From: Coriolopsis trogii
Lineage: Eukaryota; Basidiomycota; Agaricomycetes; Polyporales; Polyporaceae
Length of the DNA: 64,000 bases
Assembly (NCBI GenBank): GCA_020543525.1
Contig: JAHYIO010000006.1
Span: 1,426,001-1,490,000, forward strand
Reading direction: 5' to 3'
The position numbers and the translations under genes were made by a program. Below are positions 20,598 through 32,084 of this stretch, one piece after another (within the stretch, counting starts at the first letter, position 1; the number at the start of each line of letters is the position of its first letter). The notes under the pieces were generated by a model. It searched no databases, was not told where the DNA came from, and saw nothing but the letters and a program-made list of their open reading frames with translations.

Positions 20598-22647
20598 TCA
20601 GGAGTCTCCCCACACGTCACGAGCGACGTCCCGGACCAGCGCCAGCTTCTTCGCCATGACCTAATGACAGACAAGGGCCGATCAGGACCATGCTCCATCG
20701 ACTCGGAGGGCGAAGAGCGGAGACCGTTCGGAACGGGGGCACGTACCTCGTGCGTGACCAACTCAAACCCACGCGAGTGCGAGGCGAAGCCGCATTGTGG
20801 GCTCAGCGCCAGCCTGCCATCCGCCAAGATCAGAAACGGGAATAATGTTCCTTCCGTGGACGCGTTCCCGAGAGCGGGCTCGGGGCGTCCGAAGGAGTCG
20901 GGAAAGGTCAAAGGGGAAGGAGGCAGGACGTACTGGTCGAGCGCCTCCTCCTTGCTCCTCGGGACGTCCCCGTGCGCGATGGCTTCGGCAGCCTGCATGA
21001 TGCGTCCGCGGAGCGCTGCTGGGTCTTCGAGCTGTCATGGCCGACGCCCCAGGATAATGTTTCAGCCACCGTTCCCGATGGGGGCATGGGGCAGCAGCAG
21101 CATGCAGGCGAGTGGCACGTGCGTGAGTACGTTGTTGATTAGCAGGGAGCCGCGGACTGGGGGAGGAGGGGAAGGTATTTACCGTTGGGACCTTGGAGGA
21201 TACGAGGCCGAGGACAACCCGCTTGTTCCGCGGGAGGTGGCGGAGGCAGTCGAAGCTTCCCGCTCTCTCCGAGTCGTATTCGAGCTGCATCGTGGCTGCT
21301 CAGTCCGCTCCTGCGCTGCCTTGCACACAGGAGAGAGGCGTGAAATGCGGAGACGTACGTAGAAGCAGTCGAAGTTGAGTCGGGTCAACAGTTTCTGCGC
21401 AATGTAATCGTATGCACCGCGGGTGAATTGTGAGCCGTCAGACTGCAGGATCGGGCGATGATACGAGGTCAGTCATTTTCCGGCTGGACGCTCATGAAGA
21501 GTTTCCATGCCTTGACGTTCCCACGACAGATGTGTATCCCTGCGACCATGTCGTCTGGTTTGTCGCGGATGCAGTCGTTGAACACGCCGAGGTACATGTC
21601 TAACAGCTGGGCGGGGTCGACACCAGCGTCTTCCATGCGCTGTCTATATTGAACGTCGCAGAAACACGACAGGACGGGGTCGTCTATTTGTATGCGGCCT
21701 GCAAGGCGCGTATGTGAACCAGTCATTTGAAGATGAGCGGGGCAACGGCTACGTACGGCAGCCTCGAGAGTAGAGATCCTGTATCTCTTCCCGGTATATC
21801 CTCGCTACGTCTGCAAAATACTCGGCTGGAGGAAACAGCGATGGCTAAGGCTTGAGGGCGATGAACAAAGACGTGTCACCATACTCACCATCGTTCTGAT
21901 ACGCCGTCTTCTCGTAGGTATACTTGCCATGCCGGAAGTGATACCACTCCGGCGCACCCAAAGTCACCTTCAATTTACCTATATTCTTGCCATGACGATA
22001 TCTGAGTCTGATGTAGGGAAAAGCAAGCGGGATGTCATACCTCTGGACCCGCTACCCTCTTCAGGTAGTCAAAAGCCTCTCCGTACAATGGCGTTTGCCG
22101 TCGCAACTTTTCCTGTGTCGAAAGTGTATGAGTCAAAGCTATCTTGAGAGCGCGAGATACGAACCGTGCATATATGAGTCAATGGCCATGACTGGACGAA
22201 ATTGAACGACTGCAGCGGCTGGATTAGAGAGCACATGGAGAAGATATGGATCAGGTCTCGCCTGAAACATATACGCCGGAGCTAAGGTTGGAGTGAGTGG
22301 TTTGTGATAGACTTTGAATAGGAAAGCCAGCTACACACGCTGATAAACGTCCTTCAGCCCCAACAGCTTGTCGTAAAATCCGGCATAGAAGATGTCTCTG
22401 CCAAGAAGTCAGCGAGAACAGTGAGAACTCATCGTGACCCTTCTCGCCTCCGAAACTCCCCATCCGTGATAACCGGGTAGTCCAGACCTAGCTGCACCCT
22501 GACAATCCCCACGATGCACTCATCCTCGCATGCACGGAGGTCTTCAGCGGTGCATCGGCCTTCCGTCAACTCGGCCCTCTTTTGGAGAAGGACGTCTGGA
22601 CGCTTGAGAGAGCCTATGTGTTCGGCGCGGGGGAGGGGGTCGAGCAT
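20598..22647 (-). CDS. MetE C-terminal-type / UROD-like protein
   Basis: Twelve exons close to 400 residues: 22439-22647, 22337-22397, 22165-22281, 22041-22112, 21889-21967, 21757-21825, 21517-21698, 21359-21442, 21183-21284, 20934-21031, 20747-20813, 20598-20660. It matches the stand-alone catalytic half of cobalamin-independent methionine synthase. Landmarks: PRAEHIGSLKRPDVLL near the start, YPVITDGEFRR, TLGAPEWYHFRHGKY, GCRRIQIDDPVLSCF, GIHICRGN (zinc-ligand type His258 and Cys260), LEYDSERAGSF (Glu293), VVLGLVSSK and LALSPQCGFASHS (Cys365). All expected zinc-site residues are present. The start at 22647 fits the usual family N-terminus better than the upstream ATG at 22701. Two introns need GTCACG and GTCAAG donors, which are unusual. 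The family lacks the N-terminal half of true MetE; activity as a methyltransferase is inferred. Confidence 0.88.
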
Positions 22648-25600
22648 GATCGAGGAGAAGCGTAGGATGGCCTGAGCACGGAGACGGATTCCTTTAGACA
22701 CCGGTAGATAGCCGGGGATGAGGTTTTATAGCGGCTAAGAGGGGCTAAGAGGGCTTAAGGCGCGCAGTCACCGGACATCAAGCATTATTGGATATAGGAT
22801 GGTTCGAGCGCGACATGAAGCGAGCCGGTAGGGCGTGGTCACAGGGGACAGAGAGCGTCGGGGCAGTGCAGATAGTGGCGTCTTGACGACGTCTTCCCCA
22901 TACATTCACTTCCACGCCGGATGGCACTCGGCGCGGAAGGAGACCGTTCGCGTTTGCGGAGATCCGTGCATGGCCCTCTTTGGATGAAGCAAATGCTCTC
23001 GAATACTGGGCTGCGAACGGGTGCCCTCCTTCGAAGCGTTCGGGCGTGTGTCGGGCTGACAGATCCGGCGTTAGCCCGCGCCACGAGTGGGAAAAAGGAC
23101 CGAAGGAAGCGTCGCGTCCTCACCCTGAAAGTTACGAAGTAGAGATATGTATGCTATCTCCAAGGTCCGTGACGAGCCTGAAACGATGGTGAACGAGGAC
23201 AGGTAACTATGTCACTGATAGCTAGATCAGGAGCGGGATAAACGTTGACCGACCGTCCACAGCGACCCCACGTCACAGTGACCTTCGCATACTTTTGTGT
23301 CCTGTGGATTTTTTGGATGTGCTTGTGCGCATAACACCAAGCTGATAACGCCCGTTGCACACACCAAAACCCTGCACTGACTTAGCACCCTGTATTCACT
23401 GGCATGGAAGGGGAAATCAGCGCGACGAGAATTTCGGAATATGTAAAAGGAGTCGGAAACGCACAACGGCACCGTGTAGTCATAGATGATTTCTGAAGTC
23501 CTGGTCACAGAATTTCCTGCCCAACGTCATAGTCAGCTGTCTTTGAATTGCGGAGAGCCAACCTTACTCTCGGAATTAGGACGCCTCAAGTGATGATATC
23601 ATGGACGTCCAAGGAGACAAGCCACGGCTCTTGACAATCCCGTATACGTAGTTGGACCCACGTGTTGTGTTTCCGAGTCCCTTGAGGGAACTGATCTGAG
23701 TCTGATCACCGCAAACGTCAACGTGTTTGCAGGAGGCTTGGGAAAATATGGATCCGAACAGCGGCCATCACGACACATATAAGACAAATATCGCCGTCTC
23801 AGGCGCAGCTCCTAGTACTTCTCTGGCGGGGACTGCGGTGCGACGCGCATGAGCTCCTCTAGCCTAGGTTCATGGGCTTTGTTTTTACGACCATGGCGGT
23901 AGCAAGTGAACTGCAGCACTGGAGGCAAGCCATTTCGCGTCGCCTAATGTATCGGAGGAATGAGGAAGAAACGCATTGCAACAATAACTAACGAGGTGAG
24001 AGGATACCTTGTCAGTGGAAAGGCATTCTCAAGTATGTCGCGTATGTTCTTCGAACGAAATCACGGATTCCGGATCCGTCGCCGTTGTGGATCACTGCAT
24101 GGATGTGGGTCGGCGCTAGGATTGCGTTGCCAGACATCAGGAGCGTGGGAAGCATATGTATGCCGTAAGCGTACGCCTGAATATCGCCTCCCAGTCTGTT
24201 TTAGTCTCTATGACCTCTCCTGTTCTCACTCGACGTGATGCTTTGCTGTCCATGTGCCTGCTCTTCTCGTGCCAACAGGTCCTCTCCCAGCTCGCCTCTC
24301 TTCACAGCAGATACCTGCACTTGGCATCATCGTGACTTACTCTCGGCGTAATCAATCGATTATACTCGCCATCCATTCGAACCCACGGATACCGCTTCTC
24401 TCCGAGACTTTGTGCGCTCCGGCTGATATGTACTTATGACCTGCTTCAAGACGTACAACGTATTACTGGACTGAGCCTGGAACTGTGAGAGGGGCTGCAA
24501 TACAGCAAGGGTACCTCTTGGGAGGTCATACGTGAGTATTTCTATAACAGAAAGCTAGCGTTTCAGGACTGACGTTGCAGAACGTGAAGGTCATGCTCAG
24601 CTCGTTGGTGCTATTGAATGATAACTTCGCGCGTCTCCCCGATGTCAACATACAAGAGAGCGTCAATCGTCCAGTACCTCAAATATCGGATTGCCTGGGA
24701 CTCCGAGTTCTCGGGTCGCAAATCTTCCTCAGGGGTTTCCACTTGCGTTTCCGTATGCAAGCGTCGCCACGCCCACATTACTCAGTTACGTTGTGCTCCT
24801 CGGTCTCGGCATTCCGAATCCTGGGGAGTACTATGACTTTATCTCTTTCAGGTCCAGATGAATCGCTGCTTCCTCACTCGAGTCGTAGCATGAGTATCTA
24901 AAGACATCCGCTCATGACCCAGACACCAAGACGTGCTCGTTCTTGTGCTGTGCGAGTGGTGTACAGCGTGCAAATAGGGCGCAGCCTCCGGGACATTATT
25001 CACTGTGATGAGGGCACAGAAGACGTTCCGTTGCTAAGGAGCATTTGCAATAGCTAACGTTATGGGATTTGCATGTGCTGTTTCATCAGAGACTCATACT
25101 AGTTCTGAAGTTTGATTGAGCCCCAGCCAGTTACAGGGAAGTTCATCTGTCTAAGTAACTGCATCACATCTCTTGGGTTGGTCGCTGAACCAATCGCCTC
25201 TAGATTCGGCCAGCTTCCATGCATTGCCTATAAAAATATCCGCTTCTCGCGCCCGCTGTCTCGAACCACAGCTCGTCAGGTTGGGAACAAACCGTTGGCG
25301 ATGCGGTCGAATGCCTGCACCTTCCGGTACTGTTATTTTCGGCCGTCTTTCTTGTCGAAACGGCCGCGCTGACCGCAACAGATGGATATAGACCACTACA
25401 TAACCGACCCACACTATACTTATCAGGCGCCCGTGGCTCCTAAGATACAGGCGACGCAGGCGAGCGCTGCGATATCAAAATGTTTTACTGCGCCTCGATA
25501 ATGTCAACGTTCACCCAGTGTCACAGGTCTTCTCTGACGTTAAGACGGCTACGTATATCATACGGCGCTCCGATAGATCCATCTGAGAATCTCAACTCTC

Positions 25601-25699
25601 TGCCTGCTATATGGGGATGAGGAAGTAGCCCCGGATAGTCACCGCTTCCCTCCTCAATCCTCCCCTCGCGCGTACTGCCACCCTCGCAGGAGATCTTAG
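22648..25699. other. 3 kb intergenic stretch, no gene supported
   Basis: AT-richer than the neighbouring genes, with only short frames on both strands. Frames at 23960-24238 and 24575-24901 (+) have no recognisable motif. No terminal repeats or transposase motifs were found. It may be decayed accessory DNA. Confidence 0.4.
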
Positions 25700-27508
25700 A
25701 TGTCGGGCAGCGATGGAGATGAATTGGAGGAATTGGTGGTGGAGGCCGTCTATCTACTGTGAGTACGGGCAGCCTTGCTTTCAGGGAGTTGGGTACTCAT
25801 GGTTGGAGCGTTCTCGCTGGCATGCGCAGACAAACCACAAACTACTGTATTATAGCCGTCCTTGGTGAGTATGAGTCGAGTTGAGGTCGGAGCCGTTGCT
25901 CATGACGAGGTGTCTAGCGCTCCTCATCTACGACCACTTGCTCACCTTCGCCGGAGAAGTTCGGTTCATTTGGGGACGTAAGTTCTCGGTGGCGACGATC
26001 GTCTTCGCGCTGAACCGGTATACCACGATGCTGTGCAAAGTGTGGTTAGCCGTGAGCCTATTGTGGTGGCCGATTATGACAGACCAAGTGCGTGCAGCGA
26101 GTTTATGTTAGCATCTAGCCACCTGCCGACACTCGTATTTCTAGGGGTATGTACTGCTCCTGCGGTTTCTCATCTTCAGAAAATATCTGAGATGCACCAT
26201 GAAGATGTATTGCTCCAGTCATCCTTGTGATTATCTTCACGATCGTTGCGTACTTCATCTCCGCTAGTGAGTCCATCCCATCTCTCCTCTTTTCAAAGAC
26301 TTACGAATGTGATGACAGTCTTCTCTGCTCTACGTGTATATGCGGTATGGGATAGGGACTGGAGACCCTTCGTTGTTGTCCTCGCTGTTGCTCTTGTAAT
26401 GCCCGTCACGAATATGGTGCGCCGTCATCTGTCTGATACGACTGGCTTCGCGATTTGACTCATGCCTTTTATCCCTAGTACCACTACATCCGCTCTAAAC
26501 CTTCGGCGGCACCCTTTCCCTTCTATGGTTGCGGCCAGGATCTTGAAATAAGTGATGAAGAGTTCTTCAGACGTAAGTGCCCGTTGCATCCAAATTGATC
26601 CTCACTTACGCCCTGATCGCAGTGTCTATGGTCACACACAGCTTTGCTATCGCAACAGACCTGCTAGTCGTCTTGCTAACTTGGGCAAAGACATACCAGA
26701 TCAAGCGGTTGGCTACAGGCCTACATGTGAAAACGAACATCACTTCTCTACTCCTTCGTGACGGCACCGTCTACTTCGTGTACGTCCAAGCCTCATGCTT
26801 CGAGGTTTGCCGAACGTGTGGTCTCTCATATTCTTCACAGAGTGCTTCTGATTCTTAACGTCCTGGATCTCATGATGAGCAACATCAGCAGTATTGTGAG
26901 TACCCAACCTCGCGTGCCCATCCACGACACTATGCTGACTCCAGTCTACAGACTCTCAATCCCCTGACTATCTTCATTGACGCGTAAGCATCTCGCCACC
27001 AGTTCCTCTTTGCCCTTCCGTTTGCTGACAACTGCTTTACAGCTTCACTTGCATTCTGATCTCCCGCTTCATGCTCAAGCTGCGCCAAGTTGCAAACCAC
27101 GGCTCGCTCACGAATCGAAATTTCACCAGCACGACATCTCCCTCACAAATGTCTTCACTCCAGATTGCCACTGGTATCGTAGGTGACCTGGGTGCACCCC
27201 TCGAACATGGCACAGGTTGGACAACAGCCACTACCGACTGGGACACAACATATGACTCTACACCGCACGAGACGCTGAACACGACGGAGCTACCCGTCGC
27301 GCCTGAAAAGGGAGGACCGCTATGGGCAGGATTGCTCGATGCCCATGATAGTGCGCTGGCTCTGACGGAGATTCCGCCAGCTATTGAATGTGTTGTGCGT
27401 TCCTTCTGTCTGCGTGCAAGGCTTTGACTGACATGCCTACAGCAAATCGCTGGCATCGACGGCAGGCGGTTGAGCGCCCCTGCTGCAATCAACGAAAACC
27501 AAGCTTGA
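25700..27508 (+). CDS. DUF6533-domain multi-pass membrane protein
   Basis: Basidiomycete family with an N-terminal DUF6533 domain and several transmembrane helices in a 7TM-like layout. Firm exons: 25700-25758, 25830-25864, 25918-26087, an exon ending at 26266, 26319-26416, 26479-26572, 26623-26779, 26841-26895, 26952-26983, 27043-27394, 27443-27508. Landmarks: LIYDHLLTFAGEVRFIWGRK then LNRYTTMLCKVW (DUF6533), FSALRVYAVWDRDWRPF, LLVVLLTWAKTYQIKRL and LNVLDLMMSNIS, followed by a soluble tail of about 110 residues. Between 26088 and about 26225 I could not fix the exon that links TDQ to ILVIIFTIVAYFISA, so a small exon or a defect there remains open. No ligand or role is known for the family. 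Confidence 0.85.
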
Positions 27509-27772
27509 GCTACATTACACACCGCTGCTGATTTTGCCACTTTTATTCAGTAGTATGATCTGTTACATGTCTCCGCGACCATCTCGAGTATAGTCGTAAT
27601 CTGGGAAGATGTCCTGTCAATTGTTGTACTGTATACGTGGTAGATCTGGAAAAGTAATCTAATCTGATCGCGTCGACTGAGCCAATCCCAGCCACTTCGC
27701 CTCAGGCAGCCAACTCTGCTCTTGACCACTATCTTCATGCTCTGCTTCATCCACATTCTGACATAAATCAAG

Positions 27773-28528
27773 ATGCACCGACTCGGAGGCGTCGGAATTG
27801 CCGCCTTCGACCGCCAACAACAATCGAAACGCTCGTTCGCTGAACTCTCGACCGAAATCTCCCAAGGCCAAGTCGACCTTCTCCACGCCCAGCTCGCCCA
27901 GTTTCGGAGCGCACTCGCACACTACGCGTCCACGCACCGCGAGCGCATTCGCAACGAACCCTCCTTCAGGCATGCCTTCCAGCAAATGTGCACCACGATT
28001 GGCGTCGACCCGCTCGCGGGACCCCGCAAGGGTGGCTTCTGGGCGGAGGTCCTCAACCTCGGCGATTGGCAGTACGAGCTCGGGGTGCAGATCGTCGACG
28101 TCTGTGTCAGCACGCGCGAGCGCAATGGCGGGCTGATTGAGATGGGTGAGCTCATCCGGCTCGTGAGCAAACTTCGCGGTATGGGCGGGGACGTCATCAC
28201 GGAGGAGGACGTCGTGCGGAGCATCAAGACGCTCGAGCCGCTCCGTGCTGGCTACGAGGTCATCGACGTCGGGGATGGCAAGAAGATGGTACGGAGCGTA
28301 CCGCGGGAGCTGGATGCGGACCAGGCTGTCGTACTCGCGGTTGCGCAAGAGGACGGCGGGCGGGTGTCGGAGCAGATGCTCGTCTCCAGGAGAGGCTGGA
28401 CAGAGGAGCGAGCCCGCACGGCGCTGAGCAACATGCTACTTAGGGATGGCCTGTGCTGGCTGGACGATCAGGACGAGACGTATGGCACTTCATATTGGGT
28501 GCCGTCCGCGATGCGCTGGGACGAGTAG
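27773..28528 (+). CDS. SNF8: ESCRT-II subunit SNF8/VPS22 (EAP30)
   Basis: Single-exon gene, 251 residues, the usual length for the family. ESCRT-II acts at endosomes, linking ubiquitinated cargo recognition to ESCRT-III assembly during multivesicular body formation; VPS22 is the central subunit bound by VPS36 and two VPS25 copies. Landmarks: MHRLGGVGIAAF and a coiled N-terminal segment (LHAQLAQFRSALAHYAS), then IGVDPLAGPRKGGFWAEVL, YELGVQIVDVCVSTRERNGG, LIEMGELIRLVSKLRG and two winged-helix units, ending WLDDQDETYGTSYWVPSAM. The absence of introns contrasts with its neighbours. The start is 264 nt after the stop codon of the DUF6533 gene in the same orientation. Confidence 0.96.
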   Translation: MHRLGGVGIAAFDRQQQSKRSFAELSTEISQGQVDLLHAQLAQFRSALAHYASTHRERIRNEPSFRHAFQQMCTTIGVDPLAGPRKGGFWAEVLNLGDWQYELGVQIVDVCVSTRERNGGLIEMGELIRLVSKLRGMGGDVITEEDVVRSIKTLEPLRAGYEVIDVGDGKKMVRSVPRELDADQAVVLAVAQEDGGRVSEQMLVSRRGWTEERARTALSNMLLRDGLCWLDDQDETYGTSYWVPSAMRWDE

Positions 28529-29059
28529 AATGCCATAGACGGTAACACCGGTGAGTGTCTCTGCCATTTCCAAATGAAGTGCACTGGACGAACGATATGC
28601 AGGACAATTTGATGTTGTATTCATAGACACCATTGTATGATATGTCGCTGCAAGCAGCTGGCCTTGCCGGAGCTTCTTACAAATATGGGCTTACAGTGCT
28701 CGCGATTGCTTTCAGATCGCATACCACCGTCGCATATATGTGGCCTGATACCTGAGAGTAGTCAATCGGGGGGGGGGGGGGGGGGGGGGCTGATGACAAG
28801 GCGCGTTGGTACAATGGTTCTCTTCGACCCGCACATATGTTCTGACATCATTCGCAGTTGACTCCTGAGGGATCTTGATCGCAGCGCTGCAAGTGCGTCT
28901 ACCTTCCCAACCCTCCCACTGTCAAGAGCGTGGTCAGGAACCAGGCGTCTGCCACTCCTCTCCATCAGCGCAAATGTCCAACAAGGAAATCATGAAAGCG
29001 CACAAAAATGCATATATACGTGCGCAGACAGTCTCGCATGAGGACACTCCTCATTCAAG
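28529..29059. other. Intergenic with long G tract
   Basis: No coding feature. It holds the 3' flank of SNF8, the 22-G homopolymer described separately, and the leader of the ligase gene. Confidence 0.5.
28768..28789 (+). repeat. Poly(G) tract, 22 bases
   Basis: An uninterrupted run of 22 G residues on the plus strand, by far the longest homopolymer in the window. It can form G-quadruplexes and is hard to sequence, so its exact length is doubtful. Confidence 0.9.
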
Positions 29060-31196
29060 ATGGCGCACTTCATCAACTTCGTGTACGAGCGACTCGGACA
29101 GCGTCCTTCTTCCTCCTTCATGCGACCCTTCCAAGGCGGTCCTTCTGAATATCGATGGGGACACATCAACTGCGAGGAGTTCCTTGACGCACTGCGCACG
29201 ACCGCATTGTACTGGAAGGAGACATTGACAGCCAGCGGTGTGAAACAAGGAGATATTGTAGGGCTGTGGTGGGTGTTCAGCCGTATCACGACACAACACG
29301 AACATACCTTTTTCCAACAGGCTCAAAGGCTCGCACTGGACGGATCTCGCTACCATCTACGCCCTCGCTGCCGCAGGGTTCGTGCCCGAGGTCTTCGGCC
29401 TCCCATTCACCGCCATCTTCGTCAAGGACCTCCTCGACGCTCACCACGCGCCCGCACTCATCTACGACTCCGCATTCGCGCCGCAGTTGCAAGACACAGG
29501 CGTCGGACTGACGCAACAAACGTTCCTCCTTCCGAATTTCGCTGATCTCCCAGCGCAACACTCGCGCGCAGGGATCGGCGCACCGCCTGACGTGGACGCG
29601 GATGACGTTGCCATGATCTTCCACACCAGTGGGACGACGGGCGGTCGCCCTAAGCCCGTTCCGCAGACGCACAAGTGGCTTGTGGCTGAAGCGGAGGTAA
29701 CCTGGAAGTGCGTGATCCAGAGCCGCCCCGGGGGTCAGCTCGTGTTTAACAACATTGGGAGCTTCGCGTCGATCGGCGCAGCGACGTGTAAGTTATAGTC
29801 TCGGTCGCTCATCTATGTTTTGCGCATGAGTTGCGGGATCAAGCATACGGTATCACTGACTGCTGTTTCATCGCTTTAGGTGTGACGTTCATAGCCTGGT
29901 CGGGCGCGTGCGTCACCCAGAGCGCAGGGCGGGAGATCACGGCCGATGAGTTCCTAGCGATGGTGCGGCAATGCAACCTGAGCTTCCTGCTGCAGTATGC
30001 GCCATGGATGCAGAAGCTGCTAGTGGCCGCCCGTCAGCGCCCGGAGATCCTCGACGCTCTGCGTGGCATGCAACAGATTGCGTACACAGGGGCGACCTTG
30101 AACCCCGAGGACGAAGAGTGGGCGCTCAGGCAGGGCATCCCTCTGACTGTGAGTCGATATGAAGTCGATTAGGCGAGAATAGAACGTGACGTGCATTCCA
30201 GCCAATGTATGCGAACACCGAGTGCGGTACGTACAAGTAGTGCACTAGGTCACAAATCTCGTCCGGCCTGACCACTCTCGTAGGTCCTTTGATGGTCGCC
30301 AAGCTGGGCTCTGGAGAGTCCTACATGAGGCTCCTGCCAGAAGTCCAGTGCAAGCTTGTGCCCGTCGGCTCGGAGGACGGGGCGGACACAGTGTCGACGA
30401 CCCGGCGGCTGTACGACTTCTACGTGCTCGCAGATTCCAAGACCTGCCCGCACCCGTCGATCCGTAATCGCGCAGACAGCCATGTGACCGGAGACCTCTT
30501 TGAGGAGGTCAAGCCGGGCTGCTATGTCTTTCGTGCGTCGCGCTCAGCTCATAGCTTCGCCCCAATGATGGCTTCGGAACTCACTTGCCCACGTGCGTCT
30601 AGGGGGGCGGAGCGACGACTGGATCAGAACGGGCGGGAACCCCGCGTTCTGCGATACCAAGTGAGTCCGCGGCGCGCAAACACGGTGATGCTCATCTTGG
30701 GCACACGCCTTTCGATAGAGCGATCGAGGAGAACGTGCTCAAGACGTGCGCAGACATCGTGCACAACTGCGTCGTCGTCGGCCACGAGAGGGTGTGCCCC
30801 GTGCTCGTCGTCGAGCTCGAGCCGTCCGTCTCTGCGTCTGTGTTTGCGGCACCCGAGGCGGAGCGGCAAGCCAAGGAGACGATCGTCGAGCGCACGGCGG
30901 CGTTCAACGCGCGCCTGTTCGCGCATGAGAGGATCACGTCGCCTGGGTGCGTCTTGGTCGTGCCTGCGGGCTCCTTGCCTCGTACCTCCGTGAGTTTGCG
31001 TTGCCACTATGCGTGAGTCTTGAGAAAAGTTTGCTGACGTTGATGATGTAGGAGAAAGGGAACGTCAGGTGAGCGATGCGCACACGGCTTGGAGCTGGGA
31101 TGAGCGTGGGATGTTCTGACCGGAGAATGCAGGAGGAAAGCGACGGAGGAACATTTCAAGACGGAGCTCGAGGACATCTACAAGTCTCTGGCCTGA
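29060..31196 (+). CDS. AMP-forming acyl ligase / adenylating enzyme (ANL superfamily)
   Basis: Nine exons close to 542 residues: 29060-29268, 29321-29787, 29880-30148, 30202-30226, 30284-30532, 30603-30660, 30719-30989, 31052-31068, 31133-31196. ANL landmarks are in order: FHTSGTTGGRPKPVPQTHK (P-loop, from 170), YTGATLNPEDEEWALRQG, the A5 motif YANTECGPL assembled across a 25-nt exon, YDFYVLADSK, the A8 motif FRGRSDDWIRTGGNP, and the A10 end PRTSEKGNVRRK with a catalytic-type Lys, partly encoded by a 17-nt exon. Enzymes of this kind activate a carboxylate as acyl-AMP; fungal members of this shape are often annotated as acetyl-CoA-synthetase-like or NRPS-like adenylation proteins. No carrier protein or reductase domain follows, so it is stand-alone. 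The substrate cannot be predicted from what is visible. Confidence 0.93.
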
Positions 31197-32084
31197 TGCT
31201 GAAGGGCAACGTGTACGGATCGGGGTTGGAGGGCACTGGCAGATAGTTCGGGAAATAGTAACAGTGGGTGCGCGCCGCGTCCGCACACCCGAGCCTATTA
31301 GGAATATAGAGGACCAGTTTGGAACATCCAATGTCACAGCATATACGGGCAGGACGCTGTGTGAGGGCGGACGAGCCGTTCCTCCGCGCTATGCATGCGG
31401 ACATGAACATGCGCAGTCAGTCAGACCGGTGTCTCATTGAAGGGCTGCGCTCTATTGGGTGCGTGCGCCGGACTTCGGACGACGGAAGAACGGAGACGGA
31501 TGGCGAATGGCCAGCGGCTTGCGGATTGGCGGCGCGAGGGAAGCTCGCAGGGTCTGTTCGTGTTCGTGAAGTCGACATATGAACTTCGTCGAACGGCCAT
31601 GTAGAAACTCGGACTGTGCCCCAGGTCCGGCCGCCGGGCCTCCTTGTTCTCGACTTTCTCATGCCGCAGCGGTGTGTCCAATGCTATCTGACATTGCATT
31701 GCGCGTACCATCTCTAATGGAGAGATTCTACCTACAGTGATACAATCGATAACCTACTACAGCGGGTTACAGTAAACCGAAGAAGAAAAAGTCGCGGCAG
31801 TCATATCCATCCGATTCCTGGGTGTTGCGGTAAAAGTACAGTGAGCCGGGTCATTAACATTATCTATGAGCTAGGGAGCGGCAGGGTTCAGGTTCCGGGT
31901 GTCCGGAAGAAGGGAGCACAGTCGGGATTAAGGAGAGTGTCTAGTGCGGCAGTGCGGAGATGAAGGGAGGCAGAGAAGCGTGCATATACACGGGAATGCA
32001 GGACCATAATGTGAGAGAATAGACACGAGAAGCCATCGGAGGCCGGGACCACACACAGCGAGAAGCGCAGGCACGGTATCGTCG
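31197..32084. other. Intergenic between convergent genes, no gene supported
   Basis: The ligase gene and the second MTEY gene end towards each other here. Short frames on both strands show no domain or splice evidence. Confidence 0.5.

Noticed and set aside
20226..21362. Long plus-strand frame (378 codons) opposite the MetE-like gene
   Set aside because: It runs antisense over seven well-supported exons and introns of the MetE-like gene, including its zinc-site motifs, and has no motif of its own.
22648..25699. Search for transposon ends, reverse transcriptase or transposase motifs in the gene-poor stretch
   Set aside because: No terminal repeats and no catalytic motifs (such as YADD or DDE spacing) could be found in any frame by eye.
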